Assembly: GCA_016946835.1 (NCBI GenBank)
Contig: JACVTC010000020.1
Location: forward strand, 1,361,001-1,375,000
Source of the DNA: Neocallimastix lanati (nom. inval.)
Lineage: Eukaryota; Neocallimastigomycota; Neocallimastigomycetes; Neocallimastigales; Neocallimastigaceae
Direction: 5' to 3'
DNA: 14,000 nt
Shown here in pieces: positions 1-8,275 of this stretch (its first letter is position 1; the number at the start of each line of letters is the position of its first letter). Below the pieces are notes generated by a model that did no database searches, was not told where the DNA came from, and was given only the letters and a program-made list of their open reading frames with translations. Both the position numbers and the translations under genes were made by a program.

Positions 1-2
1 AC

Positions 3-626
3 CTTGGTCTCTCTCTTCAACAATATGGTGCTTGGCTTAATACCTTAAGTCAATTTATTTCCTTCATTTTAGCTATTCCTGCCATTCATTTTGTGGAAAA
101 GGTAGGTAGAAGATTACTTTTCATTTGGGGTGCCATTATTCTTGGTATTTGTATGTTTGCTATCTATGGTCTCTGCCATATTGTAGATGCTACCGGTATT
201 AAGGCCTTTGGTTGGATTTGTGTTGGTTTCATTTATCTTTTCAATATTGCCTATTCCTGGACTTGGGCTTCCGTCGTCTATGTATGGCAAGCTGAAGTTT
301 TCCCAATTCGTATGCGTGCTAAAGCTACCACCATTGGTAATATTTTCCATCATATTGCTGGTATGTTAGTTTCTTCTACTACCACTACCATTATGAAATA
401 TATTTCATACTATACCTTTATTATTTATGGTGTCTTCTGTTTACTTGGTGCCTTATTCAGTTATTTATGCGTTAAGGAAACTAAGGGTATTCCATTAGAA
501 GAAATGGATTACCTCTACGGTGGTGGTAATTCACAACCTAAAGTTCCAACTGAAGATATTCAAAAGAAAATAGAAGATGATAAAAATGTTGTTAAAAAAA
601 TGGAACGTGATATTACTGAAGCATAA
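3..626 (+). CDS. MFS sugar-porter transporter, C-terminal part (5' truncated by window edge)
   Basis: The reading frame is open from base 3 and ends at TAA 624-626, giving 207 codons. It is the C-terminal half of a 12-helix major facilitator sugar porter, a plasma-membrane protein that moves hexoses, pentoses or oligosaccharides. In fragment numbering, the end of TM8 leads into the loop motif EKVGRR (32-37). TM9 is about 38-60 and TM10 about 69-96. The loop motif AEVFPIRMRAK (97-107) matches the family's E-x-F-P-x-R-x-R-x-K/G signature. TM11 is about 108-130 and TM12 about 135-156. ETKG (159-162) followed by LEEMDYLY is the family's closing ETKG-x-x-LEE signature. The tail is short, charged and Lys/Glu-rich, as in a cytosolic C-terminus. 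A GTG at 93 is an internal Val codon, not a start. Codon choice (GGT, GCC, ACC, TTC) suggests good expression. The substrate cannot be told from this half. Confidence 0.93.
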   Translation, partial: LGLSLQQYGAWLNTLSQFISFILAIPAIHFVEKVGRRLLFIWGAIILGICMFAIYGLCHIVDATGIKAFGWICVGFIYLFNIAYSWTWASVVYVWQAEVFPIRMRAKATTIGNIFHHIAGMLVSSTTTTIMKYISYYTFIIYGVFCLLGALFSYLCVKETKGIPLEEMDYLYGGGNSQPKVPTEDIQKKIEDDKNVVKKMERDITEA

Positions 627-692
627 AAAAAAAAAATTACAATTACAATTAGAAATGAAATATTAAAAAAAAAAAAAAGCATCTAAATTAAA

Positions 693-698
693 AATAAA
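693..698 (+). terminator. Possible poly(A) signal AATAAA of the transporter gene
   Basis: AATAAA lies about 67 bases downstream of the transporter stop codon, a plausible 3' UTR distance. In DNA this A/T-rich the hexamer occurs often by chance, so this rests on position only. Confidence 0.3.
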
Positions 699-756
699 AA
701 ATTATGTCTTTATAGAGATAATATATAATGATTTTTTTAAAATTTTTTTAAAAGGA

Positions 757-760
<4 letters not shown>

Positions 761-789
<29 letters not shown>
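761..789. repeat. (AT)n dinucleotide microsatellite
   Basis: An uninterrupted AT alternation of about 14 units. It is a simple repeat, self-complementary and able to extrude as a hairpin. Confidence 0.9.
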
Positions 790-793
<4 letters not shown>

Positions 794-1594
794 TAAAACA
801 TTTTTAGATGATGGGAAAAATATGTATATAATTCATTAAATTTTATATAAAATTTTTATTATTATTTTTTTTTTTTTAATATTTATATCGTTAATACGCA
901 TAAAAAAAAAAAAAAAGATATATAAAAAGTATATCTATATTTTTTTTTTATTATTATTTTTAATATTTTATAAAACAAATATAATATGTATCTTATTTTT
1001 ATATTTTTATATATATAAATATTAAATATGAATATAAATATGAATATAGATATTCTTATTATTATCGTCATTATTTTTTTTTTTTTTTTTAATTTTCAAT
1101 TTTTCTATCTATAAAAAAAAACAAACTAATAATAAATTTATATATAATAATAATATGTATGTAACTTTAATATTTTTAATTAATATTAAATAAAAAAAAA
1201 ATTATTAAAAAAAATAAAAAAAAAAAAAAAAGAATTTTAATAATTAATCCTATAATTAATTTATTAATTTATTAAAATTAAATAATTGATATTATAACAA
1301 AATTTTTTTAAAAAAAAAAAAAAATATTAAATCATATTGACATTTTTATCACTATCTATATATATATAAATATTATCAAATAAATAAAAAAAAAAATAGT
1401 ATTAAAAAAAAAAAATAAGAATATAAATATTTTTAGGTGCACTTTTTATTATGTATTAAATAAATTTAAGTACTATGAATATATTTATAATATATTTTAA
1501 GTTATATAGTAATGGAAGTAATTGTCATGATTATCTTTAAATAGGTTTTGATCATTTTTGTTGGTTGGTGGATTATTTTTAAATTAAAGAAAAA

Positions 1595-1824
1595 AAATAA
1601 TAAATAATAAATAATAAATAATAAATAATAAATAATAAATAATAAATAATAAATAATAAATAATAAATAATAAATAATAAATAATAAATAATAAATAATA
1701 AATAATAAATAATAAATAATAAATAATAAATAATAAATAATAAATAATTGAATAATTGAATAATAAATAATAAATAATTGAATAATTGAATAATAAATAA
1801 TAAATAATAAATAATAAATAAATA
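1595..1824. repeat. (TAATAAA)n heptanucleotide satellite with internal 30-bp duplication
   Basis: About 150 bp of almost perfect 7-base units (TAATAAA) runs from 1595 to 1747. After that comes a variant block with AATTGAATAATTG. Positions 1741-1770 and 1771-1800 are identical 30-base copies in tandem. Pure units then resume to about 1824. Each unit contains AATAAA on the + strand. The same heptamer recurs, on the other strand, near 8230-8262 and 9655-9730. Confidence 0.92.
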
Positions 1825-1850
1825 GTTGAAATATGAATATAAAGTATGAC

Positions 1851-1902
1851 AGATTAAATAAAATAAAATTAAAATTATTTTTTATTTTATTTTATTTAAT
1901 CT
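1851..1902. repeat. Perfect 19-bp inverted repeat (hairpin)
   Basis: The arms 1851-1869 (AGATTAAATAAAATAAAAT) and 1884-1902 are exact reverse complements separated by 14 bases. The AAAA and TTTT inside the loop could extend the stem. Directly after it, CTAATT-A-AATTAG (1901-1913) is another small palindrome. The composition is extreme, but a 19-base perfect match is longer than the usual chance palindromes nearby. Confidence 0.85.
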
Positions 1903-1983
1903 AATTAAATTAGAGGTTTTTATTTTTTATATAAAACAAGAAGATAATAAATAATAAATAATAAATGACAAATAAATAAATAA

Positions 1984-2011
1984 CAATATCTTTTTATATA
2001 TAAAGATATTG
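1984..2011. repeat. Perfect 10-bp inverted repeat
   Basis: CAATATCTTT (1984-1993) pairs with AAAGATATTG (2002-2011) across an 8-base AT loop. It may be chance in this composition, although both arms carry G and C. Confidence 0.7.
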
Positions 2012-2439
2012 ATATTATAATAATAGAAATAAAAATAATAGATAAATAATTTGAAAAACTTTTTTTTTTTTTATTTATTATTTAATTAATAATAATAATA
2101 TCCTAATGATGAGATGAAAATCAATAAATATCTTATTAGATATTGTTTATTTATCAAAAAATGAAATTTATTGTTTTTTATTCCCTTTTTTTTTATCATT
2201 ATACGAACCATAAATCATTGGATTATTATTAAATAATTCTAATTATTCAATTTAAGAATTTTATTTTATTTTATTTTTTTTTTTAAAATTTACTAATTTT
2301 TATTTATTTATTTATTTATTTTGTATTAATCATACATATAACAAAAAATTTAAAATTTGTAATGAATTTAATAATTAATAACTATTAATTAGTTTTTTTT
2401 ATCTTTTTTTTTTTTTTTTTTTTTTTAATATTCCTTTTG

Positions 2440-2473
2440 ATATTATGTAATATGTATAGTTATTACATAATAT
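2440..2473. repeat. Perfect 13-bp inverted repeat with 8-base loop
   Basis: ATATTATGTAATA (2440-2452) and TATTACATAATAT (2461-2473) are exact reverse complements around the loop TGTATAGT. The arm itself includes a near-palindrome (TTATGTAA). Confidence 0.8.
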
Positions 2474-2623
2474 TACCTATTATTATATTTGTTCATTTTT
2501 ATTATTTATTCATATAAAAGAAAAAATAATAACAATAAATAGATACAAAAATAAATACAAAAGCAAGTACAAAAGTAACATGATTAATCAATAAATTTAT
2601 TAATATATTCTAATAAATAAATA

Positions 2624-2860
2624 GTTACCAACTATTATTATTATTTTTTTTTATGTGATTAAAAGCCTAAAAAAATAAATATCTATATATATATTTATAT
2701 ATATTTATATATATATTTATTTCTTTCTTATATAATTATAGATTTAAAAAATATTTTTTTTCCATTTTTTCCATTTTTTAATTTATTATAATAATTATAA
2801 TAAAAATTAATTATAATTGAATATTTAAGAAATATTTAATATTTAATATTTAGTTTGGAT
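2624..2860. repeat. Candidate dispersed repeat, copy 1
   Basis: It starts with GTTACCAACT at about 2624 and later has GATTTAAAAAATA, TTTTCCATTTTTT and TAATTTATTATAAT (about 2738-2790). The same motifs in the same order recur from 3491 and 4695. The copies are diverged, and the interiors differ because of microsatellite growth. The call rests on the order of several G/C-containing anchor words, not on an alignment. Confidence 0.45.
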
Positions 2861-2879
2861 TTATATTGATCTTTATAAT

Positions 2880-3075
2880 ATTTCTTTCCTTTCTATCTTT
2901 TTAATTTTTTTTTTTACTCTTTTTTTCTATCTTTTTAATTTTTTTTACTCTTTTTTTTCCTTTTTCCTTTTATTTTTTTTTTCCTTTTTTTTTCTTTTTT
3001 TTTTTTTTTTTTATTTATTTTTTCACTCACTTATTATGGAAATTTCTTTTTCTTTTTCTTTTTTTCTTTTTTTTA
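2880..3075. repeat. Polypyrimidine tract with 34-bp tandem duplication
   Basis: Nearly 200 bases of T and C with very few purines on the + strand. CTATCTTTTTAATTTTTT begins at 2893 and again at 2927, each followed by ACTC and a T run, giving a period of about 34. TTTTTC-type units (TTTCTTTTTCTTTTT) close the tract at about 3040-3070. Confidence 0.75.
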
Positions 3076-3350
3076 AAAAAAAAAACCTAGAATAAAATAA
3101 AATAAAACATATTCAAACATAAACACAAACACAAAAGCAAACACAAACAAATAAATAATAAATATATAATTTATATATAAATTAATTTTATTCAAATAAA
3201 ATATTACTTTATTATTTTTATTTTTTTTATTAAAAAATATATATATATATATTATTAAATTATGTAAAAATATACTTTTTATTTTTTTAATATAAATTTG
3301 ATTCATAACATACATAAAATTATTATATATAAAAAAATATATTATAATAA

Positions 3351-3377
3351 TATAATAATATAATAATATAATAATAG
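3351..3377. repeat. 8-base AATAATAT microsatellite
   Basis: About three and a half units of AATAATAT. It is followed by two diverged copies of ATTTAATAATAGATAATT (about 3383-3420). Confidence 0.75.
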
Positions 3378-3490
3378 ATAATTCATTTAATAATAGATAA
3401 TTTATTTAATCATATATAATATATTTAATAATATATAATTTATTGGATACTATTTTAAAGTAAAAAAAATTTTTTTTTAAAGAAAAATTA

Positions 3491-3900
3491 TGTTACCAAT
3501 TATTTGTTCTATGGAATTTAAAATCTAAAAAATAAAAATAAAATAAAATAAAATAAAACATTCTTTTTGTTTACCATGATTTTTATTATTTTTATTTTTA
3601 TTTTAAATTTTCCATTTTTTTAATTTATTAATATATTGAACTAATAATAATTTAATATATATTAAATAATTAATTTTTATTAAAATCAAGTTATAATAAT
3701 TATTTTTTTTTACCGTTTTTGTGTTTTAGTTTGTGGTAATTTTTTTTATTTTAACTATTAATTATTTAATATTTATATTTATCTATTTATTAATTATTTA
3801 TTTAATATTTATATTTATTTAATATTTATATGTTTATTTAATATTCATATTTATTTAATAGATTTATTTAATTATTAGTTGATTAAGATTTAATCCACTT
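3491..3900. repeat. Candidate dispersed repeat, copy 2
   Basis: It starts with GTTACCAATT at about 3491, reaches AAATTTTCCATTTTTTTAATTTATTAATATA at about 3604, and ends near GATTTAATCCACTT (about 3887). It shares these anchors with the copy at 4695, where GATTCAATCCACTT closes the block. A degenerate 17-base tandem block based on TTTAATATTTATA lies inside at about 3765-3860. Confidence 0.45.
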
Positions 3901-4694
3901 AACAAAATTATAAAATATAAAAATAATATAAATATTAATATAATATGAGATAAAAAAATATATATATATATTCATCAATATGTAAATAAAATATACGATA
4001 TATATATAAATTATTTATGTAAATAGAAAAGCAATATTAAATATAAAATAAATTAATATCTAATATTCTTTATTTTATTTTTAAAAATAAGAATATTCAA
4101 AATAAAATATAGAAAATTTAAAATTAAATTGGGCTTATGATTTTTATGGTATCTCATTCTTCACTTTATTTTCTTTCAATTTACATAAATATAAATAATT
4201 TTTTTTTATTTTTTAAACCTTTTAAAAATAAGATAAATATAAACAAAAAATAAACAAATAAAAATAGAAAAATAGAAGTAAATCTATAGCTCAGAAATAA
4301 ATATATAAACAAAAATAAACAAATATTAACACAAATAAATAAATTTAAATATAACTGTATATATGAATAGAAACTTTCAAATTTAAATTATTTACTTGTA
4401 AAATTAGAATCTAGAATTTTTTATTTTTGTATTCTTGTATTGCCTTTTATTTAAAAAAAAAAAAAGAAAATAAAAAAAGGTTATGGATTTAAACAATAAC
4501 TTTATTTTTTTAAAATAAATAAATAAATATATATATATTTATATATTTTAATTAAAACTATAATAATTTTTAAAAAAAAAATAATACAAAAATAGTTTTA
4601 TTCTATAAAGCAATATAAAAATAATAATAATTAATGTTTAATAACATATTCTTCAATAATTAATTTTTAATATAAATTGTAATAAAATAAAAAG
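3901..4694. other. A/T-rich intergenic stretch, no gene seen
   Basis: Low-complexity A/T sequence with short AT runs (3957-3972, 4527-4542) and many AAATA words. No frame of useful length or composition was found on either strand. Confidence 0.6.
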
Positions 4695-4970
4695 TTACCA
4701 ATTTGAATTTTAAAGTTTAAAAATCGTAAAAAATAATTAAATCATTTTACTTTAAATATTACAATAATATATAGATTTGAAAAATTTTCCATTTTTTTTT
4801 TTAATTTATTATTATATATAAGCTTAATTATAATCATTATAATTTAATTAGATTTTAATCAAATCTGTATAATAATAATTAAATTATTGGTAGTAACTCT
4901 TAATCTTATTTATTATTATTTTTTAAATATTTATTTATATTAATTCATTATGATTCAATCCACTTTTTTA
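4695..4970. repeat. Candidate dispersed repeat, copy 3
   Basis: It begins with GTTACCAATTT at about 4695. It carries GATTTGAAAAATTTTCCATTTTTT followed by TAATTTATTA at about 4773-4812, and closes with GATTCAATCCACTT near 4951. It is shorter than copy 2 because the internal simple repeats differ. Confidence 0.45.
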
Positions 4971-5834
4971 AAAAAAATTAATAAATAAAAAAAAAAAAAA
5001 AAGAAAAAGAAAAATAATAATTAAATATATATATTTATATATTTATATATTTAAAGATAAAATTAAATAATATATAAATCATATAAAAAATGAATTATAT
5101 ATATAGGATTATATTAATATTACATAGTAAAACAAAAAAAAATTTTTTTTATAAATCTGAGTATATATGATTTTGATTATATTTTCTCTTCTCTTTCTCT
5201 CCCTCTTTCTTTACATACTAATAAATATTTTTTTTTTAAAAAAAAAACTTAAAAATAAAAAATATATATATTGATATAAATTATTTATGACAATAAAATT
5301 TGCTTATCTTGAATTTACTTTTTTCCTTTCTTTTTCTTTCTTTTATTTTATTTAAATAAAATTATTGAATAGTATGAGCATTGCTTGTTTTTTTTTTTCG
5401 AAAAAAAATAAATAAATAAATTGGATTTTTATCCTTCATAAAATGTCATAAAAATAAAAATAAAAATAAATAAAACTTATCAAATATTTTTAAAATATTT
5501 GAATAATTATAATATAATATAATAAATAGAATTAATATAAAATAGAAATATATGTTTTAATTACTAAATAAGTAAATAAAAAATTTTTTTTATTTTTTTT
5601 TTAATTTTATTTAATTAATAGAAAAAATAAAACAAATTAACTGATTTACTTTCTAATTGTAGTTATTGTTTTATTCATTGGTTAATCCATCAAAAAACGA
5701 TTAATTTTTTGGGATTATCATAAAACTATTCTATTTAAATTCTATTTAAATAGGCATAATGATATAAAATAAAGTTTGAGAGAATAAAATAGAAAATAGA
5801 TTTGTCTAAAATTTTTTTATATAAATTTAATAAA
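4971..5834. other. A/T-rich intergenic stretch with two palindromes
   Basis: No gene is visible. It contains the palindrome TTTTTTTTCGAAAAAAAA at 5391-5408, the near-perfect palindrome 5481-5501, and a CT-rich patch (about 5184-5212). Confidence 0.6.
5481..5501. repeat. Perfect 10-bp palindrome with 1-base centre
   Basis: CAAATATTTT (5481-5490) and AAAATATTTG (5492-5501) are exact reverse complements around a single T. Such compact palindromes can be protein-binding sites, but no gene lies near. Confidence 0.65.
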
Positions 5835-6313
5835 TATATATTAATTTTTTTTTTCTATTTTTGTTTATTTACTTACATTTTATTTTATTTTATTTTATTT
5901 TATTTTATTTTATTTTTTATTATATTTTTTATTATATTTTATTTTATTTTATTTTATTTTATTTTTTTATAAAAATCATTTTATTTTTTTTTCTATTTAT
6001 TTTATTATATCATTTTATTTATTTTATTATTTTATTATTAATTTCTATTTTATCTTTTATGATCTTTTATTTACTTTTTTTATCTTGTTTGATTTTTTGA
6101 ATTTTTATTCTTTTTCTGTTTTTCTTTCATTATTTTTTATTATTATTTTAAATATTTTGTTTTTATTTATTTATTTTCTTATTTACATATTTATTTTTAT
6201 TTATTTATTTTTATATATTTATTTTTATATATTTATTTTTATTTGATGGTTTGTTTTTATTTATTTTATTATTTACTTTTGTTTTTTTTTTTTTTAATTT
6301 TACTTTTGTACAT

Positions 6314-6348
<35 letters not shown>

Positions 6349-6420
6349 CTTATATGTATTTTATTTATTTTTTATTATTTATTTATAATACTTTAACCAA
6401 TATATTTCAAATATTCTAAA
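5835..6420. repeat. Long T-rich tract of (ATTTT)n and (TTTA)n microsatellites
   Basis: The + strand is overwhelmingly T. (ATTTT)n arrays occupy about 5878-5965, TTTTTA/TTTA mixtures follow, and a clean (TTTA)n array occupies about 6312-6350. An open frame here reads only Phe/Ile/Leu/Tyr and is an artefact of composition. Confidence 0.85.
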
Positions 6421-6935
6421 TCATCCTTTTATATATATGTATATTTAAATTATATATTGTATTTATGTAATATAAAATTTTATCTCTTCTATTTATGGAT
6501 ATGTTTATTACATCAATTAAATTCAATTTAATATTTATTATTATATAATACATATAATACTGTGTATATTATTTATATATTAATTATAATGTGATATAAT
6601 AGAATGATTGTTTATTCTCATGCAATTTCCTAAATAATAATTTTAAGTTTTTAAGTATAAATAAATTAATGATATATTATTTTATATATAATAATTATAA
6701 ACATGATTATAAAACACAATTTATTACTTTATTTTTTTCATTGATAATATAATTAATAATAATTTATTCTAGAGTGGAGACGATTCAATATTTAAAAAGA
6801 ATAAATTTTTCCAATTTTCTTTTTTTTTTTTTTTTTTTTTGTTTATAACATTATTATAAAAATTAATTAGATTTAGAATAATTTATTTTTATTTAGAATT
6901 TTTTAATAAATTAATAATATATATATAAAAAGAAA
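6421..6935. other. Upstream region of the nitroreductase-like gene
   Basis: A/T-rich and non-coding. Features toward the gene are a 10-bp inverted repeat enclosing an unusually G-rich loop (6761-6807), a 21-base T run (6820-6840), and an AT-rich TATATATATAAAAAG stretch ending just before the start codon at 6936. Poly(dT) tracts often mark open promoters in A/T-rich fungi, so 6761-6935 is a reasonable promoter zone. Confidence 0.5.
6761..6807. promoter_or_regulatory. Inverted repeat with G-rich loop in the likely nitroreductase promoter
   Basis: AATTTATTCT (6761-6770) and AGAATAAATT (6798-6807) are exact reverse complements. The loop contains AGAGTGGAGACGATTC, the most G-rich stretch in the surrounding several hundred bases. 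It sits about 130-175 bases before the start codon. A regulatory role is inferred from position and composition only. Confidence 0.3.
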
Positions 6936-7562
6936 ATGAGTCAAAACATTGCCCTTCCAGCTCCAAAGATTGAAGATGATTTCATGAAGGCCTTAAGCCA
7001 AAGAAGATCTTCTCGTACCTTCGAAGATAAGGAAATTCCAATTGAAACCCTTTCTGAATTATTATGGGCTGCCTACGGTAACACTGGTAAGAAGGAAGAA
7101 GTTCTTCCAAATGGTTACCCATACAGAAAAACTGTTCCAGTTACTGGTGATGGTTACGTCTACAGAGACACTTTCTTCGTTTTCACTAAGAAGGCCGTCT
7201 ACAGATATGATGCTGATTCAAGCACTTTAGTCTTTGTTAAGGAAGGTGACTTCACTGAATTAACTGGTTTCCAAGATTTCATTAAGAATGGTAGTGTTAA
7301 CATTGTCTTAATTGCTGATTACAAGTACTTAAAGGAACACCCATTAGAATTCGCCAAAAAGAATTATGCTTTCGATGATAGATGCAGAAAAGCTGCTACT
7401 GCTGATGCTGGTTACATTTCCCAAAACATTTACCTTTACTGTGCCTTACACGGTTTAAAGACTATTGCTAGATTCGCTGCTGGTAAGGAAGAAGCTTTAT
7501 TAAACCTTTTAGGTTTAAATGGTGACTATCATCTTGTTTTATCTCAAACTATTGGTTACTAA
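6936..7562 (+). CDS. Nitroreductase-family (SagB-like) FMN oxidoreductase, probable bacterial origin
   Basis: A complete 208-codon gene without introns, from ATG 6936 to TAA 7560-7562. Proteins of this family bind FMN, usually as dimers, and reduce nitro groups, quinones or related acceptors with NAD(P)H; the SagB-like branch has less certain substrates. Residues 22-27 (QRRSSR) are the N-terminal R-R-S-x-R FMN-phosphate-binding motif. LSELLWAAYGN (39-49) is the following helix. FVFTKKAVYRYD (81-92) and GDFTELTGFQDFI (104-116) match the middle of short Bacteroidetes-type members. DAGYISQNIYLYCALHGLKT (157-176) is the conserved C-terminal flavin/dimer helix, and the protein ends in QTIGY. The second FMN loop, normally R-x-x-P-S-A, reads KTVPVT (65-70), so the usual Ser is absent. 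No signal peptide is seen, so it is probably cytosolic or hydrogenosome-associated. Codon use is strongly biased to GGT, AAG, GCC, TAC and TTC, unlike the ankyrin gene. Substrate unknown. Confidence 0.9.
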   Translation: MSQNIALPAPKIEDDFMKALSQRRSSRTFEDKEIPIETLSELLWAAYGNTGKKEEVLPNGYPYRKTVPVTGDGYVYRDTFFVFTKKAVYRYDADSSTLVFVKEGDFTELTGFQDFIKNGSVNIVLIADYKYLKEHPLEFAKKNYAFDDRCRKAATADAGYISQNIYLYCALHGLKTIARFAAGKEEALLNLLGLNGDYHLVLSQTIGY

Positions 7563-7608
7563 GTTAAATTTAATAATATGTATATATACTAAACTTCATA
7601 GAAGCAAA

Positions 7609-7614
7609 AATAAA
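7609..7614 (+). terminator. Possible poly(A) signal AATAAA of the nitroreductase gene
   Basis: First AATAAA after the stop, about 47 bases downstream, within AAAAATAAATAAATAAATAA. Position fits a short fungal 3' UTR; the A/T background limits its weight. Confidence 0.35.
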
Positions 7615-7769
7615 TAAATAAATAATAAATAAAATAAATTAGATAAAATAAAAAATTTTTTTTATTTAATAAAAAAAAAAAAACAACGCTAATAATTAAC
7701 AAAGTTTTCGCAAACGTAAATCAAAAATTTAAAAAAAAAAAATAATATATATAAATAAAAAAAAAAATT

Positions 7770-7817
7770 GACTATTTTATTTTTAATGAATCAAATTTAT
7801 CATTAAAATAAATAGTT
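7770..7817. repeat. Imperfect inverted repeat, about 18 bp with single-T bulges
   Basis: GACTATTTTATTTTTAATGA (7770-7789) pairs with TCATTAAAATAAATAGTT (7800-7817) apart from two unpaired T residues; the loop is 10 bases. It lies about 210 bases after the nitroreductase stop. It could be a small mobile-element relic or a transcript-end hairpin, or chance. Confidence 0.55.
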
Positions 7818-8126
7818 AATAAATAAATAAATAAATAAATTTATAAAACTATCTTTAAAAAAAAATTATAAAAAGAAGGTTTACTTTTGTTTTATTGTTA
7901 TGTGTGTTTTATTTGTTATATTATTATTTGTCATTTGTTAGATATTTAATATTTTTAAAATATAGTTTTTTGTTCTTACTCACAAAAGATAGTAATAATT
8001 TATGATTTTTTGTTGTATTAGAGAATGTCATTTTGTTTTATGTATTTATTTTTAATAAAACTTGTATTATTTATTTATTTTCAAAATATATGAAAATATT
8101 TAATTTATTGATTTTGTATATTTGTT

Positions 8127-8275
8127 TGTTTGGCTTTATTTTCCTTCCCTTCAAAAGCAAAATTTTTCATTTAATATATTAATAAAAATATCTAAATTAA
8201 AATTTTTCTAATATCATTTATTATTTATCATTTATTATTTATTATTTATTATTTATTATTAATTATTTAATTATT
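8127..8275. repeat. Left copy of a long direct repeat flanking the LINE (target-site duplication)
   Basis: It starts TGTTTGGCTTTATTTTCC at 8127 and includes GCAAAATTTTTCATTTAATAT and ATCTAAATTAAAATTTTTCTA. It ends in a (TTTATTA)n tract that merges with the LINE's 5' junction at about 8270-8281. The right copy starts at 9565, exactly one base after the LINE poly(A) tail. The copies differ by about two substitutions, a 6-base indel, an A-run indel and microsatellite length. The right copy's start at the poly(A) end is what marks this as an insertion-time duplication rather than an LTR. Confidence 0.82.

Larger units (their letters stand above)
627..1594. other. A/T-rich intergenic stretch after the transporter gene
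   Basis: No coding potential is visible; reading frames here are low-complexity Ile/Lys/Phe/Tyr/Asn strings. It begins with A runs and a possible poly(A) signal AATAAA at 693-698, about 67 bases after the transporter stop. It contains an (AT)n run at 761-789 and many A or T homopolymers of 9-16 bases. A slightly more G-containing patch at about 1430-1580 could be old degraded sequence, but I cannot identify it. Confidence 0.6.
1825..2623. other. A/T-rich intergenic stretch with several perfect hairpins
   Basis: No gene is visible. The stretch holds three perfect inverted repeats (1851-1902, 1984-2011, 2440-2473), a short second block of TAATAAA-like units at about 1946-1966, and T runs near 2275 and 2403-2426. 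Confidence 0.6.
7563..8126. other. Downstream region of the nitroreductase gene, no gene seen
   Basis: Contains a possible poly(A) signal AATAAA at 7609-7614, about 47 bases after the stop, followed by TAAA/TAAATA repeats. A bulged inverted repeat lies at 7770-7817. From about 7865 the + strand becomes T/G-rich (TTTGTTTTATTGTTATGTGTG), but no frame of convincing length or composition is present. Confidence 0.6.

Noticed and set aside
114-369. Frames overlapping the transporter (- strand 114-353, + strand 187-369)
   Set aside because: They are shadows of the transporter, which carries all the sugar-porter signatures in its own frame.
1595-1824. CRISPR-like array
   Set aside because: The units are 7-base tandem repeats without spacers, in a eukaryotic setting.
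5391-5408. TTTTTTTTCGAAAAAAAA palindrome as a regulatory site
   Set aside because: Adjacent T and A runs around a CG produce this easily, and no gene is near.
5861-6100. A 79-residue 'membrane protein' made of Phe, Ile, Leu and Tyr
   Set aside because: It is the translation of ATTTT and TTTA microsatellites, with no residue diversity. The same holds for the minus-strand frames at 883-1071, 3073-3315 and 10177-10371.
627-6935. tRNA, rRNA or other structured RNA genes
   Set aside because: No stretch has the GC, length or conserved boxes of a tRNA or rRNA. The hairpins are short and isolated.
627-6935. Centromere or replication origin
   Set aside because: A/T richness alone is normal for intergenic DNA of this genome type. 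There is no specific motif or evidence in the sequence.
7042-7230. Second + strand frame inside the nitroreductase gene
   Set aside because: It is an out-of-frame shadow of a strongly recognised gene.
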